Positions 1-11,623 of a stretch of 64,000 nt of DNA are shown here, piece after piece. The notes beneath the pieces were generated by a model. That model was not told where the DNA came from, did no database searches, and was given only the letters and a program-made list of their open reading frames with translations. Source of the stretch: Tribonema minus (lineage: Eukaryota > Sar > Xanthophyceae > Tribonematales > Tribonemataceae); assembly GCA_017506865.1 (NCBI GenBank), contig JAFCMP010000501.1, positions 744,001 through 808,000 of the forward strand, in the 5' to 3' direction. Every line of letters begins with the position of its first letter. Position 1 is the stretch's first letter. The position numbers were made by a program, and so were the translations under genes.

Positions 1-536
1 TGTGTGCTGAGCATTGCCAGTCATGGCCGAAATCTTGAACTTGAGCGATGCTCTTACGGCTCTTCTCAACCCCGTCGCACCAAACAACTATCGATCACGA
101 GTGTTGAGCGCTGTGCATACTGAACCATACCTACCCACATAGCTGTCGTTTCGCGCTCAGGCTCTGCTGTACCTTCAACTTGCGTCCACATCCATGGAAA
201 ATAGCCCGCCGCATGCCAGCAGTTTGTACGCAGCAATGTTCTGTGAGTTCACTGCAATGTTCCATCTGCTGCTTTGCTGGCCGCTTTCATACACAAGATT
301 GTGCCGCACTGCCATTTCGTTGCATAGCCATGGCTGTGGCGGGCTGCTGCAATCAACGACAAGAACAACAGAGAAAGTAGCTTGCCGCATGTATACATGT
401 GTGTGTGTGTCACTCACACAGCTGTTGCAATCATGCACGGCATGTCCCATTCGCATCTGTTCAACCTGACTTGACCTGATGGCACACACACACTGTGCAG
501 CTCAACACCCACAGACGGTATGTGGCATGGTTGCAG
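1..536. other. Upstream intron of the SAMHD1-type gene; no exon recognised
   Basis: This stretch precedes the first recognisable SAMHD1 exon, which opens with a CAG acceptor at 534-536. No segment could be matched to the missing N-terminal part of the enzyme. There is a short GT/CA-rich run near 400-420. It is most likely intron, possibly with an unrecognised small exon. Confidence 0.5.
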
Positions 537-3500
537 GTATCAGCCCTATCTCAACATCACCAAGGAGGACCTGCTTTGCGTGCAGATAGCGGGCCTGTGC
601 CATGACCTGGGGCACGGCCCCTACTCACACATATGGGACAACAACTTCATGAAGCGCATGGGCATAGACTGGAAGCATGAGCAGGGCAGCATCGACATGC
701 TGCGCTTCCTGCTCAGGGACAACAATATCGACTTGCGGAAGTATGGGCTACAGGAGAGAGATTTGGTGCGTGTCAGAGGCAACAAAGCAGCAAGTATGCA
801 TACTCATGCTGGATCTGTTGCATACCCTATGTATGTAACGCTGGAAACATGCATGTCTGTCGCACACATGCCTCTGCACATGCCTCTGCGTGTGCCTCCG
901 AGATTTCTGAGACAAGCTTTTGTGGCTGGTCACATGCAACATACGTCAAGCTCAACAGCAACTTCAAAGCACACCAGGAGCGCACTGCTGCCGTTCTGCT
1001 GGGAAGTCAGACCGTACACATGCGCCCGACATTCATTTATTCATTCAGGTATTTACACACAGTGCCTTGCGTGCTCAGGTCTTCATCGAAGAGCTCATCA
1101 TGGGTGTTGGGCCAGAGAAACGCGAGGGAGGGCGCGATTCAAAAAAGGTAAAACAAGATTGACTCATGACTCATGACTTGTTTGGCAGCGCTCTATTCAC
1201 CTCTCCTGCTGCACCCCCATATGACCACTTTAGAGCTCCAATGGTTGCAGGTGCAGTATGCCTGCCCATATCTTGTGTGTGGCACATGGCCGTGGCCGGT
1301 GCCATTGCGCTCGAATATGAAAAGATTGACACGCAATGCAGTTGCCTTGCGTGCCTCACTTCTGATGGCATCCACTTTGGATGCAAATAGGTGCATATTG
1401 CGCCATCAACCCTCGATATCGGGAAGCTTCTTGACTTTCCAGTTTTTTCATTGCTGCGAAGCTGTGCTGCTCTCACAGTGGCATCTGAATCCTGCATCTG
1501 CTTATGACATACTTGGTAGTTATACCTAGTCTAGTCTGTATACATACAAAAGTGACTTTCACACTATTGTGTAAATGACGATCAGCTGTTGCCCCATGCA
1601 TGAGAACGCTGTTGACTGACACTGGATCCATTTGAATAAAATTTGTTGTTTGAATGGGAACCCTAAGGTAATTGGCAACGGCAACATTGTCCGGACATGG
1701 TCATGTGTGCAGGCTTTGACACACGCCCATGTCTGGTCTGCCATTTGCTCCTGCTGGTTGTGCTTTGCAATACTGCCACCAACGGAGCATGTTGTCCCGT
1801 CACACCTGTTTACACACATGTACTGCACCTGCACCATGCAGGGGTTCCTGTATGACGTAGTGAATAACGTGCGCAGCGGGTTGGACGTGGACAAATTGGA
1901 CTACTTCAAAAGAGACACCAACAGGACTGGCGTCGGTGCAGCGCCGGCAATTGGCCGCTTTTTTGACCTGGCCAGGTGCGTCACACGTCGTCATTGCCTG
2001 TTGCTGTATGTTGAAAATGCGTGGGTGATGTGATGCGCAGCAGATTAATGCCTACCAAAGGGGGGGTGTTGAGTCATCAGGCTTCAACTTGAAGGTTTAT
2101 AACAGATCCGGCGATGAAACTCTCAAGTTCAACTGGGGCAGCGAATGCACACCGTAAAACGTGCAGCTACCCGCTACAGAAGTTGTGGCAGCAATCGACG
2201 CATCGCTCATCACAACCAGTAGCCTGTCTGTACATAGTGCGCTAATGATTCATCACCTGCTCTTGTCACCTCTTTAAGCACCACACCCCCGGTGCCAACA
2301 AGTGCACTCAATCTCACAGACACGCTAGAAGGTGACAACCACACCACATCTGAGCACTGAGACCGTGCCATGCACCAAAAAACCGTTTGTTTCAAAGGAG
2401 TGCACCCCTACAGCTTGTTGCTCAATCAATATGGTGGCACTTTGCATCTTGTGATCAACGCTCATCTGTCGCTTCACAACCTGCAACAGGGTTTGCTGTC
2501 GTTTTGCATCTCTTGCTCAATCTGCATGTACTGCTCTACAACCTGCTGCAGGCACTTTGCATCTCTTGCTTTTGCTTTACATCCGCAGCAGGCACCTTGC
2601 GTCTCCTGCTCCAAGCTTATCAAGTGCACCATGCCCTGCTCATCGCTCGCTCAATGCCCTGCTGCAGGGTCTGCTGGGCGCGCGACGCCAACCACCAGCC
2701 CCACCGCATGATCTGCTACCCCGAGAAGATGGCCTCCGAGATTGCCATCCTCTTCCGCCACCGCATGAGCCTACACCAGACCGTCTATCAGCACCACGGC
2801 ACCAAGGCCCTGGAGCTCATGCTCGTGGATGCGCTGTGCCTGGCAGAGCCGCACTTTCGCGTGCGCGGCTCGGTCGACGCGGAGCATCCCGACGGGCGCT
2901 GGCGCCTGAGCGAAGCCGTTAGCGACATGCGCGCCTTTACGGGACTCAAGGACAGCGTCATAGACCTCATTGAGAACGCAGAGGCGCCCGCGCTGCGTCC
3001 CGCGCAGGCGATCATCCAGCGCTGGCAGCGCCGCGACCTCTACAAGTGCGTGCTCGTGCTGGACTGGCGCAAGGTGCAGCAGTGGCGCGGGGGCGGCGGG
3101 GTGGGGGCACAGGGGGAGGCAGACTTGCCCGCGGTGCAAGCGGAGATTGTGGAGGTGGCGCGGCGGGCGCTGAGTGCTGCTGCGGAGGTGGCGCGCACGG
3201 GCGGGGCGTGTGCGCCTGTGCGTGAGGAGAGGGGGAACGCGGAGCGCGCGGCGGCGGACGGCGAGGAGACGGAAGAAGATGATGATGAGGAGGGGGAGGA
3301 GGGGGAAGGGGGTGAGGCAGCAGCAGCGCTCACCGAAGAAGACCTGATCCTGGACATCCTGCACATACACTGCGGGCAGGGCGACAGGAACCCCATGGCG
3401 GCGCTGCGGTTCTACCGCAAGTGGGACCACGCGTGCGAGGACCGACCGGACAGGCCCCTGGGGCGCGTAGTGGAGAAGGAGGCGTACATCAACCACCTGC

Positions 3501-3646
3501 CACGGCAGCTGAGCATCCGCCAGCTGCGCGTGTTTGTGCGCGACGGCGCAAAGGCGGAGGCAGCCAAGGCGGCGTGCGAGGACTGGGCGGAAGCGCACAG
3601 GTTACGGTGCCCGGAACCGGAGGAGAAGAGGGATGAAGACGAGTGA
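537..3646 (+). CDS. SAMHD1: SAMHD1-type dNTP triphosphohydrolase, 5' end missing
   Basis: HD-domain enzyme that cleaves dNTPs to deoxynucleosides and triphosphate. Visible exons are 537-765, 1079-1147, 1842-1975 and 2668-3646 (TGA); GT-AG sites and phases join without conflict. The first visible exon carries the family signature AGLCHDLGHGPYSHIWD with the metal-binding HD pair. Exon three has GLDVDKLDYFKRD, whose last Asp matches the distal metal ligand of the family. The last exon starts in ARVCWARD..RMICYPEK and runs through the C-terminal lobe (NPMAALRFYRKWD, NHLPRQLSIRQLRVF). A long acidic Glu/Asp/Gly insert sits at about 3230-3330, inside the usually compact C-lobe. Exons for the N-terminal part, including the substrate-binding start of the HD domain, must lie left of the window. 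An antiviral role is known in animals; here only dNTP-pool control can be inferred. Confidence 0.93.
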
Positions 3647-5387
3647 GTAGTGAAATGTGGCAGGAAAGAGCAGCCTTCAGCTGCCACTGCCGCTGCGGGG
3701 TGATGTGGGGGGTTGTGTGGAGGCTGCCATCTGCAGCAAGTGGTTCCGAGGGTTAATGGCGCAATGTTGTGCTGCACTGTTTTGAAGAATTTACAGTCGG
3801 TATGGCTATGTTGGTAATGCAACTGTGATCGCGATCCTCTCGTCAAACGAGCTCACGCCTTGTGTGCTAATTCACAAATGCTTCTGCTGCAGCTACTGCT
3901 GTGGTGCTCTACATACTGATTGGCTGAGCGTTCTCAAGCTGCTGGCTTCATGTACAAGCTTGGCGGCGGTGGCGTTTGAGTGGTTGTCGTTGCGACACTT
4001 TCAGACTGTCATACGACATGTGATTCCTTACAGCTAGATGCCAATCATCTGGGCTTTTTCGCGCCCTGAGCGAGAATTAATAAAAAGTACAAGCTCATGA
4101 CACATGGAAGCATTCAGAAAGCACAATGAACCCATTGCTATTGACTGCCCTGGCTCTGATGTTAATGTCTAAGGCCACTCGTCTCGTGGCATCAAGTGCT
4201 TCTGCTCACTTATTTATGTTCACTGCCACTGGATGCACTTAAAAGCTCGAGGAGTTTGCAATGTCAACATGTGTAATGCAACGAGTATCCAGATCTGCAA
4301 TTATGCTGATGCTCAGACTCTGCAATGGTCTTCTCGTCTACATGTTTGACAAGGGTTCATCAGCCAACCATCTGGGAAGATGCGAAGAGCCATATACATA
4401 TATGTGTACATGTATGAGAAGATGTGGGGACGCATGTGCAAACATTGCGTGTTGCAATGCAGAGAGCTGCAGCTCCACAATGCCAGAGGTAGACACCAAA
4501 GTGACTACTGCAATAAACAATGCACCAGAAGACCGATGCCAGCCGTGTTCGTCTCAAAGTGAATGTGGTCGTATGCCAAAGCAAGTGCAAGTGCCGTAAC
4601 CATTAAGCGCAACAATGGCAATCAACGGCCATGAGTATAAATATGCCCAATGCTCCAACAAGTTGCTGAGCAATGCCACGGACAGGATGATCAACGCCAT
4701 GGGAGTTGACCAGTAGGAGCAGCAATTTGCTGCAATTTCAATCACAACACCTGACGGCAGCACACGAGGCACACACAGAGACACTCAGGAATGCACTGGT
4801 CTTGTCTGCAAAAAAAGTCACGCAACTGTTCATTTACTCCGTGTGAATATCCCCGGCAACGCCGTGATGCCAGCCTTGAGTACACAACACCACCCACTTT
4901 AAGCACCAGCACACGAGACTTATGTGCCGCTTCCGCTCAACAAAGTTGCACACCAGTTCACCAAACGCGCGACGAGGAAGGCAGACCGGCCTTGCACATT
5001 CGCACCTCGATTTCCTGACGTGAACCGACCGTATGCGTCCAATGCCTAACGATGGGCGGCTGGATTTGATTGCCGCAAATGCTGCTCTGAACGCTGAATT
5101 GGGTGCACAGGTGGAATGAATGAATTCGATTTCACCCCCGCGTCACACTTGCTACTGTGCACGCAGCCGCTCTCAGGGGCTGCAAACCTTCAACTGGACG
5201 AGCTGGAATGGCCCCAGTAACGATCTTCAAGGTAACTTCAAGTGTGCCCACGGTGCACTTGCAGCACACTGCCCGATGCTCCTTGCTGCTTCACAAGTTG
5301 AAGAGGGGAGAGTCACATCCTTGCTTGTGACGCTCAACGTCCCTTCGCAATGCCGTCAATCGCACAATGCGCTGTTCCACACTGCTG
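3647..5387. other. Convergent intergenic region between SAMHD1 and the DOT1-like gene
   Basis: Lies between the stop of the SAMHD1 gene (+) and the stop of the DOT1-like gene (-), so it should hold both 3' UTRs. An AATAAA lies near 4079. One exon-like pair is noted separately at 5033-5231. Other open frames here are short, rich in Cys/His/Thr from CA/TG repeats, and match nothing I know. Confidence 0.5.
5033..5231 (+). other. Possible two-exon start of a small unrecognised gene
   Basis: An ATG at 5033 opens 26 codons ending in a CAG|GT donor at 5110/5111 (…LIAANAALNAELGAQ, heptad-like). A CTCTCAG acceptor at 5176 leads into GLQTFNWTSWNGPSNDLQ with a G|GTAAC donor after 5231. The two pieces join in phase, and neither has an internal stop. 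No continuing exon could be defined before the oppositely oriented 3' exon of the DOT1-like gene at 5388. I do not recognise the protein, and chance is a real alternative. Confidence 0.18.
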
Positions 5388-7456
5388 CTACTCCATGTTG
5401 CTGTGAAAGTCCACCCGCCGTTGGATGGCAATGGTGGCCTCTCCCCAGCTAGCCCGACACCTGACACGCTCCACAGTAACCATGTTGGTACGAGGCCCCG
5501 TGCGGAGCTCCTTTGTAACGCACAAAAACCAGCACCCTACCGGGCACTCTTCTGCTCTAAGCTGCACAGAGCTGAACAGGTCTCCGTCGAAAACGGTTGC
5601 GTGGATGATGACCAGCGCAAGATTGCGGTCGCTCCACCAGTCTGCACACCACAAGCACACAAAACACAGAACAACAAGCAATGTTACTGTACTTGTCGTC
5701 ATGGCGTGGAGAATTGAGGCACTTGGTGGAAAATGATAGATGGTGCTGCAGTGCACAACGGTATTGACAGTGCCCTTAGCAGTGGATTGCCACGCCAGGG
5801 GATACCCATCTCTGTGCAAGGAAAGCAGCTGCCAAGCAGGTGAATACTTCAAAAGCTTTTCACTCAAATACAGGCAGAACAAATCGTGGCCTGCCTGCCT
5901 GTATGTAAACACCTCACAGGTGGTCATATATGTGTTGAGCGGTGAATTTCATCTCGCTGCTATTTCAGCCCACTGCTACAGAACGCAGTCGCTCGTGAGC
6001 TCACTGCTACAGAACACAGTAAATAGCTTGTAAAACAATGCACAAGGAAGGCCCTCCCTTATACCTCCGGAGGTAGGGGGCGAGCGACCCCTCCTGACGA
6101 ACAGGTGTAAGTTGCACTCAAAGCGGGTCAGAGACCAAACTCCACTCAGCAAGTTTTGCGTGTTCAGATGCTTTTTCTTGCGGTGAACCTTTAATCATAA
6201 AGCACGTACTTGCAGCGGGCATGAATTCTGCCTTGCTGCTAGAAGGAGCTTTTCCTACCCCAAGCACATCCAAATGGCACCAGGTCTCAAACAGCACGGT
6301 CTGCGACACCTTCAAAGCCGTTACGCCCAACTTTGATTCTGAGGTGCAAAAAAAGTGGGACCATGATGAGAGCGGCCTGCAAGCCGTGAAGCGTGGCCGC
6401 AGGCTTGTGCCTGCAGTACGATAAGTGCCAAGCATCGATACGCTGCACACGCTCAGCGCCCCCTGTGCAGCAACACCCCACGCGCTGGAGAGCCAGCGCC
6501 AGAATAAGCTCGAGGCTTCCATGGTGTTCCCGCTGTCCCACCATTGGGGAGCAGCAACTAAACCCCTGCACGCTGATTGGTAAACGGTCGTGCCGTGCTG
6601 CCAGAGCAACTCGACCTCAGCGCGCTGATTGGTGGACGGTAGCAGCGATACGCATATGCGCGTACCCGTCAACGCAAAATTAGCAAGCCCAGATGCATCG
6701 GTAGTGTGGAGAATCGCGCGCGCTCCGAAAAACCTAAGAGGCTCGCGCCCGGAAGAGTCTCTCGCCTAAAAACATGAGGTTTCAGGCACGCAATGCGTAC
6801 CTCTCATTAAGATGATGCTCCACTCCTAAAACATGCGCTGCACTCAAATCTAGCGCGCAGCTTACCGATCTCAGTTATGTCGCCTTCCACAAAGCTGATG
6901 TTGCTTGTGGAACCCTCGTTGGCGCTTTGGGACTGCCACTGCGCCAGGTTTTCCTCCGCCTTCCTGTGCAAACCGCTCAGTATTTCTATTCCATAAGCTC
7001 TGTCGAATCGATGGGGTAGCCTGCAACACACCAGGCGACACAAACAACAGACGATAAAACCTGTTCAGTGATTGTGATAATATGCCGCTAAGTTAGGGCG
7101 CGTCTGAACAAACGAAAGCACGTTCCAGACTACCACCAATATGTCACTTCGCGCTGACTCAATGAACCCAGCATCACTTACGATGCCGCAAGAAGAGCCA
7201 GCCCCGCGCCAGATCCGATATCGACCAGCGTTCCTCCGTCCCTAAAGCCCATGTGCTTCGTGGCGATGCGCTCAACTAGCGCTGTTGTGTCGGTCATGCA
7301 TAACTCTCCATAAGCGAGCGATGTAGAGTTCATGCCCTGAGCTTCTCTACATTGTCTGCTGATGGCTTCTGCCAGCTCCACAGGAGACGCTGCCGCAAAG
7401 AGTGCCGTGAGTTCGCTGAGTCGAGCACCCAAAGACAATTCATCGATGTCTGGCAT
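5388..7456 (-). CDS. Small DOT1-like class I SAM-dependent methyltransferase
   Basis: Three exons on the minus strand: 7456-7182, 7020-6866 and 5641-5388 (TAG), giving 227 aa with phases that join exactly. It is built like the catalytic core of DOT1 histone-lysine methyltransferases: SLAYGELCMTDTTALVERI resembles the D1 loop, TLVDIGSGAGLALLAASL is SAM motif I, and YGIEILSGLHRKAEENLAQW matches motif II with its acidic residue. FVEGDITEIDWW leads to IIHATVFDGDLF, where the family has an N-S-T/C-F motif, and the chain ends in SWGEATIAIQRR. No chromatin-binding extension is present, so the substrate is uncertain: histone H3 is possible, another protein equally so. Intron 2 is 1.2 kb and holds only chance open frames. 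The gene is head-to-head with the coiled-coil gene at 7687. Confidence 0.82.
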
Positions 7457-7686
7457 GACGAGTCGACTCTCGGAAGCCTCAAACCCTGCCCCTCAAGCTC
7501 TAAATGTCACCCTGCGCCTGCTACCGCAGCACGGCCTGAGGCAGCAGCGGTCGCCCTCCGCCTGCTACCGCAGGCCTGAAAAAAAGTGTCCGTGTAAAAT
7601 TCAACTCTGAGTTGAGGTACATTGTGACAGTTGAGCATTTTTACAGAGCAGCGGTTCAGCACCTACCCTGCCAACAGACTACACAC
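7457..7686. promoter_or_regulatory. Shared 230-bp divergent promoter region (DOT1-like / coiled-coil gene)
   Basis: The start codons at 7456 (-) and 7687 (+) are 230 bp apart. An exact 15-bp direct repeat, CGCCTGCTACCGCAG, occurs at 7515-7529 and 7559-7573 (44-bp step), a plausible factor-binding pair. No TATA box is obvious. Confidence 0.5.
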
Positions 7687-10600
7687 ATGTCGCGGCTGAA
7701 CGTATCGTTTGCGGATGAGAACGACCTCCCGTTTCCCTTCGAATTCAGGGCGGCGGCCGCAGGCCCGTCTGTGAAGCCCAACAAAAGTGGTGCAGGAGCC
7801 AGAGCGCCGTTTGCGTCTCCCCTGAAGTTCACCAAGGCAGCAGTTGGGCCCACGGCAGGCCCTGCTCCTTTCAATTTTATCGCTGCCGCAGCCAAGCCGC
7901 CTGCGCCAGCACCGCAGAAGAGCAGGCCGGCTTCTGCGCTCAAGCCCCCGACATCTGCCATGAAGGCCAGGCAGCAACACAGGGTTGGCATCAAGGCCAT
8001 GCCCCTGACGCCATCAGCCAAGGGCACGGGGGACCCCCGCAGCACTGCCAAGAAGCGCCTGCACACGCCACGTGGCGCAGCTACTGGCACCCCCGTGACG
8101 TCCGCAGCCAAGGCTTACCTGTCCAAGAGCGTGAACAAGAACCTGCAGGCGGGCAGGGAGGCCAGAGCCGCGTGCATTGAGCAGAAGCGGGGCACTGCCC
8201 TGGAGCAGAAGCAGCAGTGGCAGCAGACCGTCTCTGAGTCGAAGCTGGAAATGGAGACGCGTATGGAGGAGGAGCGCATCGCCCTGCACGAGAGGAGGCG
8301 CATCGCTGATGAGACAACGCGCATCCGACAGGCCCACGAGACCCAAGCTCGCAAGGAGGAGGCCGAGAAACTGGAGAAGGAGAAAGAGGAGGAGAGGGCC
8401 GCCGCAAGGGAGGCTGAGGTGCGCATCAGGACTGCTGAGGCAGAGCGCCGCCGCCACAGCACCATGTACAAGGCAGAGGGCAGGGTTATGCAAGCGGAGG
8501 CTCAGGAGCGCGCACGCGAGCGCACGGAGCAGGAGCAGGTGGAGCGCTTCGACTGGACCCGCGACAACAGCGAGGCTGCGGCGACGGAGCGCGAGAGGGA
8601 GGCGCAGAGGCGCCGTCTCAGCACCGCGCTGCGCGCCAAGCAGCAGATCAAGGGCAGGGAGATGAAGGAGGCGCAGGCGATGGAGGTAATTGAGGAGGAG
8701 ACTGCGGACAGGGAGCTGACGACAGCCGCAGCGTCGGACGTGGCTGCGGCTAAGGCGCAGGAGGAGGCTCGGCGCCGGGCTTCGCTCATGGGCAGGACGT
8801 GAGTCTTAGTCGCATTTTGTGTTGATGCAGGGCCTGACCCTGGCGTCCCATAACTTGAAACTTGGTTCGCGTGTTTTGTGCCTCGTCAGTTTGACTCATT
8901 GGCGCTGCAAGGCGCGCAACGCATGCACATGTGTCTCATTGTAATTCCGTGCCTGTGCCTGCGTGCTGCAGTGACAAGTTCAAGGAAGAAATAGCCATGG
9001 ACAAAGAGGCCAAGCAGCTGCAGCACGAGCAACTCATTCAGGAGGTCGCTGACAAGCATGAGTCCAGGCTGGAGGAGGTCGCGTATGAGGAGCAGGAGCA
9101 GGAGAAGCGCCGCATGTCTCTGGCTGGCAGGTGATACGCCGTCTAACCCTAACCCTAATGTGACAAAGTGTCGTGATACGTAGTACATGCAGGCATGTGC
9201 GTGTGTTTGGTCCTGTTCTTGTACACTCTCGTGTAACTCATTGGTACAGCATGCACACGGTGGCCATAGTGGGTATGTATGTATGCTCATGTAGGTAGGT
9301 AAGGCTGCTAGTTAGCGCTTTCGACCCCCACATGCTCCAAATCAGTAGATGAGGGTGCTGTTGAAGCTGCAGCCGGTGTGCACATCACGGTCATGCCGCG
9401 AACCGAATGGCTGCAAGCCAACAGAAAGACAATCACAAACAACAGCGGACCGCATTCGAATGAGTAGATATGCTAGGGTGCTTTTGAAGCTGCAGCCGTT
9501 GTGCATATCATGTTCATGCCATGAATTGAATGGTTGCAAGCCACTCTTCAATACAAGCACACTCAATAACAACAGCAGACCGCATCTTGTCGCATTGTGT
9601 TGCCAATAAATTGCCGTGCATGCCTCACCAGCAACACAACCGTGCCTAACACGCATTTTTCTGCAGGGCCGAAATCGCCAAGGCCGATGCCCGGGAGCGC
9701 CGTGCCAACAGGCACCGCGCGGTGCTTGAAGTCGTGGCTGAGGTAGCTGAGAGGCAGGAATCGCGCGAAGACATTGCAGCCCATGCGGCCGAGCTCGACG
9801 AGGCCCGCCGCATGTCTCTGGCGGGGCGGCGCGTCTCGCACAGGCGCCAGGCTACGGAGGTGATAATCTATCTGGTGCCTGCTGTGATCAGTACACCTGC
9901 TCATTGCTCTTTATTGGCCTGTGACACCCTGAGTTGTCAATGATTAGTAGACACCCTGTGACTCTGCTGGTGACGGAGCTAGGGTTGAGATTAGGCAGCC
10001 ACAAAGGTCTGGCATCATGTGTGCGCAAGCCTCATCCCATTTCAAACTTTACGGCATAAATTGTCAGCCTTCTATGAATGGTTTTGTGACGGTGGTAATC
10101 ATGAAAGCAGTGAGTATGTGGTCCGCTTCTTTTACTCTCCAAGGCTTTGCTTGTAAATACGCACCAAGCGGTTCCATCACTTTTTTATGAGTTGTATATA
10201 TGCAGAGGCCTCTGTCAATGCAGTAGCCGTGTCTCAAACTGCTTTTCAGTACATCAACAGTCGCCTCAGGGGCCATGCATTCCATTGCCATCTCTCGCAA
10301 GCGTGTGTCAACCTGCATACATCGGGATACTGCTGTCTATGCCAATGCAAGTAGCTGTGTCTCACACTGCTTTTCAGTACATAAGCTGTCGCCTCAGGGG
10401 CCTTGCATTCCATTGCCACCTCCCGCAAGCGTGTGTCAACCTGCATACATAGGGATACTGCAATCTCACACTATTGTGTCAAACCATGCCCACGCCCCCC
10501 CAACTGCAGGCTGCAGCGGCAGCTGAGCAGGCCAGGGTAAAGGAGGCTGAGGACCGTGCCCTGGAAGCGGCTGCGCGCCGTGACGTGGAGGCTCACCGCA

Positions 10601-11623
10601 GTGCTCAGCAGGCGCGCGACAGGCTGTCCATGGTGGGCCGCCGCGCCGCAGACGTCGCCAACAAGGACATGCAGGTATGATGTAGGCATGATGAGGCTTT
10701 AGGGTTTGGTTAGCCATGGGCCATGCAGGTATGTAGGTATACGATAAGGATGCAGGGTATGTAGGCATACTGAGGGCATTCAGACATGTAGATAGTGTAA
10801 ATGCGCAAAAAAGGACACGTAGGTATCCACATATACATTCATAAGCATGTACTACTTCGAAGTACATGCCTATCAGAACACGCGAGTATGCAGGGATGGC
10901 AGGTCGCTCTGGACAAGCAGCAAATGAAGTTTGTGACAGTTGTTGAACGGGCATGATAACCAAAATCGAATGCGCCAGATCAAGCGCAAGTGCACTGTCC
11001 ACGCCGGTGACATGTGACAGGTCACTGTGAAGACAATGGTATGTATCATGATTTGAGGGGTACGCGGCGATGCACTGCACATGGGACGCAGGGCTGTGCT
11101 GCAGTTGTTCGTTGCAGTCCGTGATGTTGCAGTTGGCGCCAGAACCATTTGACATGCATCTTGGGAACGTAGGAGCTGGTGGGTCAACTCGCTCCTGATT
11201 GGGGGCCACTCTCTTCACGTGATCTGTTTTGGAAAACTGTGTATTGCAAGCACTTTCCTGAGCTGCCAATATGCTGCTTGTTCGGGACCCTCGATGAGCA
11301 TACTGCTGCACGGCTTCGATTTTGTAATGTGGACACAAAGCTGCAGCTGCAGCCTTGATCACCCATCAATGTGTTGGTTACCCACTACATGCAGACAGCG
11401 CTTCAAGCTATGCATGTAGCTCATCACACGACTACATCGCCACCGCTCTGTATATGGCCACACACAGGCGGCGATGGCCAAGATGGCTGCCGAAATTGCA
11501 GCTGAAGAACAGCGCCTGGCGCAGTGCGTCCGTGACGATGTGATGCGCGGCACCAGCAGATTGAGCGCCAGGGCTCAGCGCGCCGCCATGCGTGCACTCA
11601 AGCACACAGGGACGGACCTGTAG
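7687..11623 (+). CDS. Coiled-coil protein with exact 54-residue RRxS repeats
   Basis: Exons 7687-8798, 8972-9130, 9667-9859, 10510-10674 and 11468-11623 (TAG) encode 594 aa. The ATG at 7687 is chosen because the frame upstream has no ATG. Residues 1-150 are Ala/Pro/Lys-rich with several S/TP sites. From about 150 the chain is a highly charged E/R/K/A helix. Basic motifs end in Ser at residues 258 (RRRHS), 312 (RRRLS), 366 (RRRASLMGR), 420 (KRRMSLAGR), 474 (ARRMSLAGR) and 528 (RDRLSMVGR), every interval exactly 54. RRRIAD at 203-208 looks like a decayed earlier copy, and the last exon holds a loose copy. RRxS is the consensus for cAMP/cGMP-dependent kinases. I do not recognise the family. The charge and repeat suggest a filamentous or microtubule-associated protein, but that is inference. 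Confidence 0.82.
9344..9585 (+). repeat. Two-copy tandem duplication in intron 2 of the coiled-coil gene (about 119 bp)
   Basis: AGTAGAT..GGTGCT..TTGAAGCTGCAGCC begins at 9344 and again at 9463, and the two copies then stay alignable through AACAGC(G/A)GACCGCAT. They differ by scattered substitutions, so the duplication is not recent. Confidence 0.8.
10211..10466 (+). repeat. Two-copy tandem duplication in intron 3 of the coiled-coil gene (128 bp)
   Basis: GTAGC(C/T)GTGTCTCA(A/C)ACTGC begins at 10223 and 10351. The copies continue in register through CAAGCGTGTGTCAACCTGCA and a GGGATACTGC end. The step is 128 bp with a few percent divergence. Confidence 0.85.

Noticed and set aside
2771..3598. 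Minus-strand 275-codon frame under SAMHD1
   Set aside because: Shadow of the GC-rich SAMHD1 last exon; no domain.
6118..6672. Minus-strand 184-codon open frame that might be an exon of the methyltransferase
   Set aside because: It lies in intron 2. The 5641-5388 exon completes the split codon and supplies the family's C-terminal motifs, while this frame matches nothing.
9144..9158. TTAGGG-type repeats as evidence of a chromosome end
   Set aside because: Tracts are only two to three units long and are embedded in introns throughout the window.
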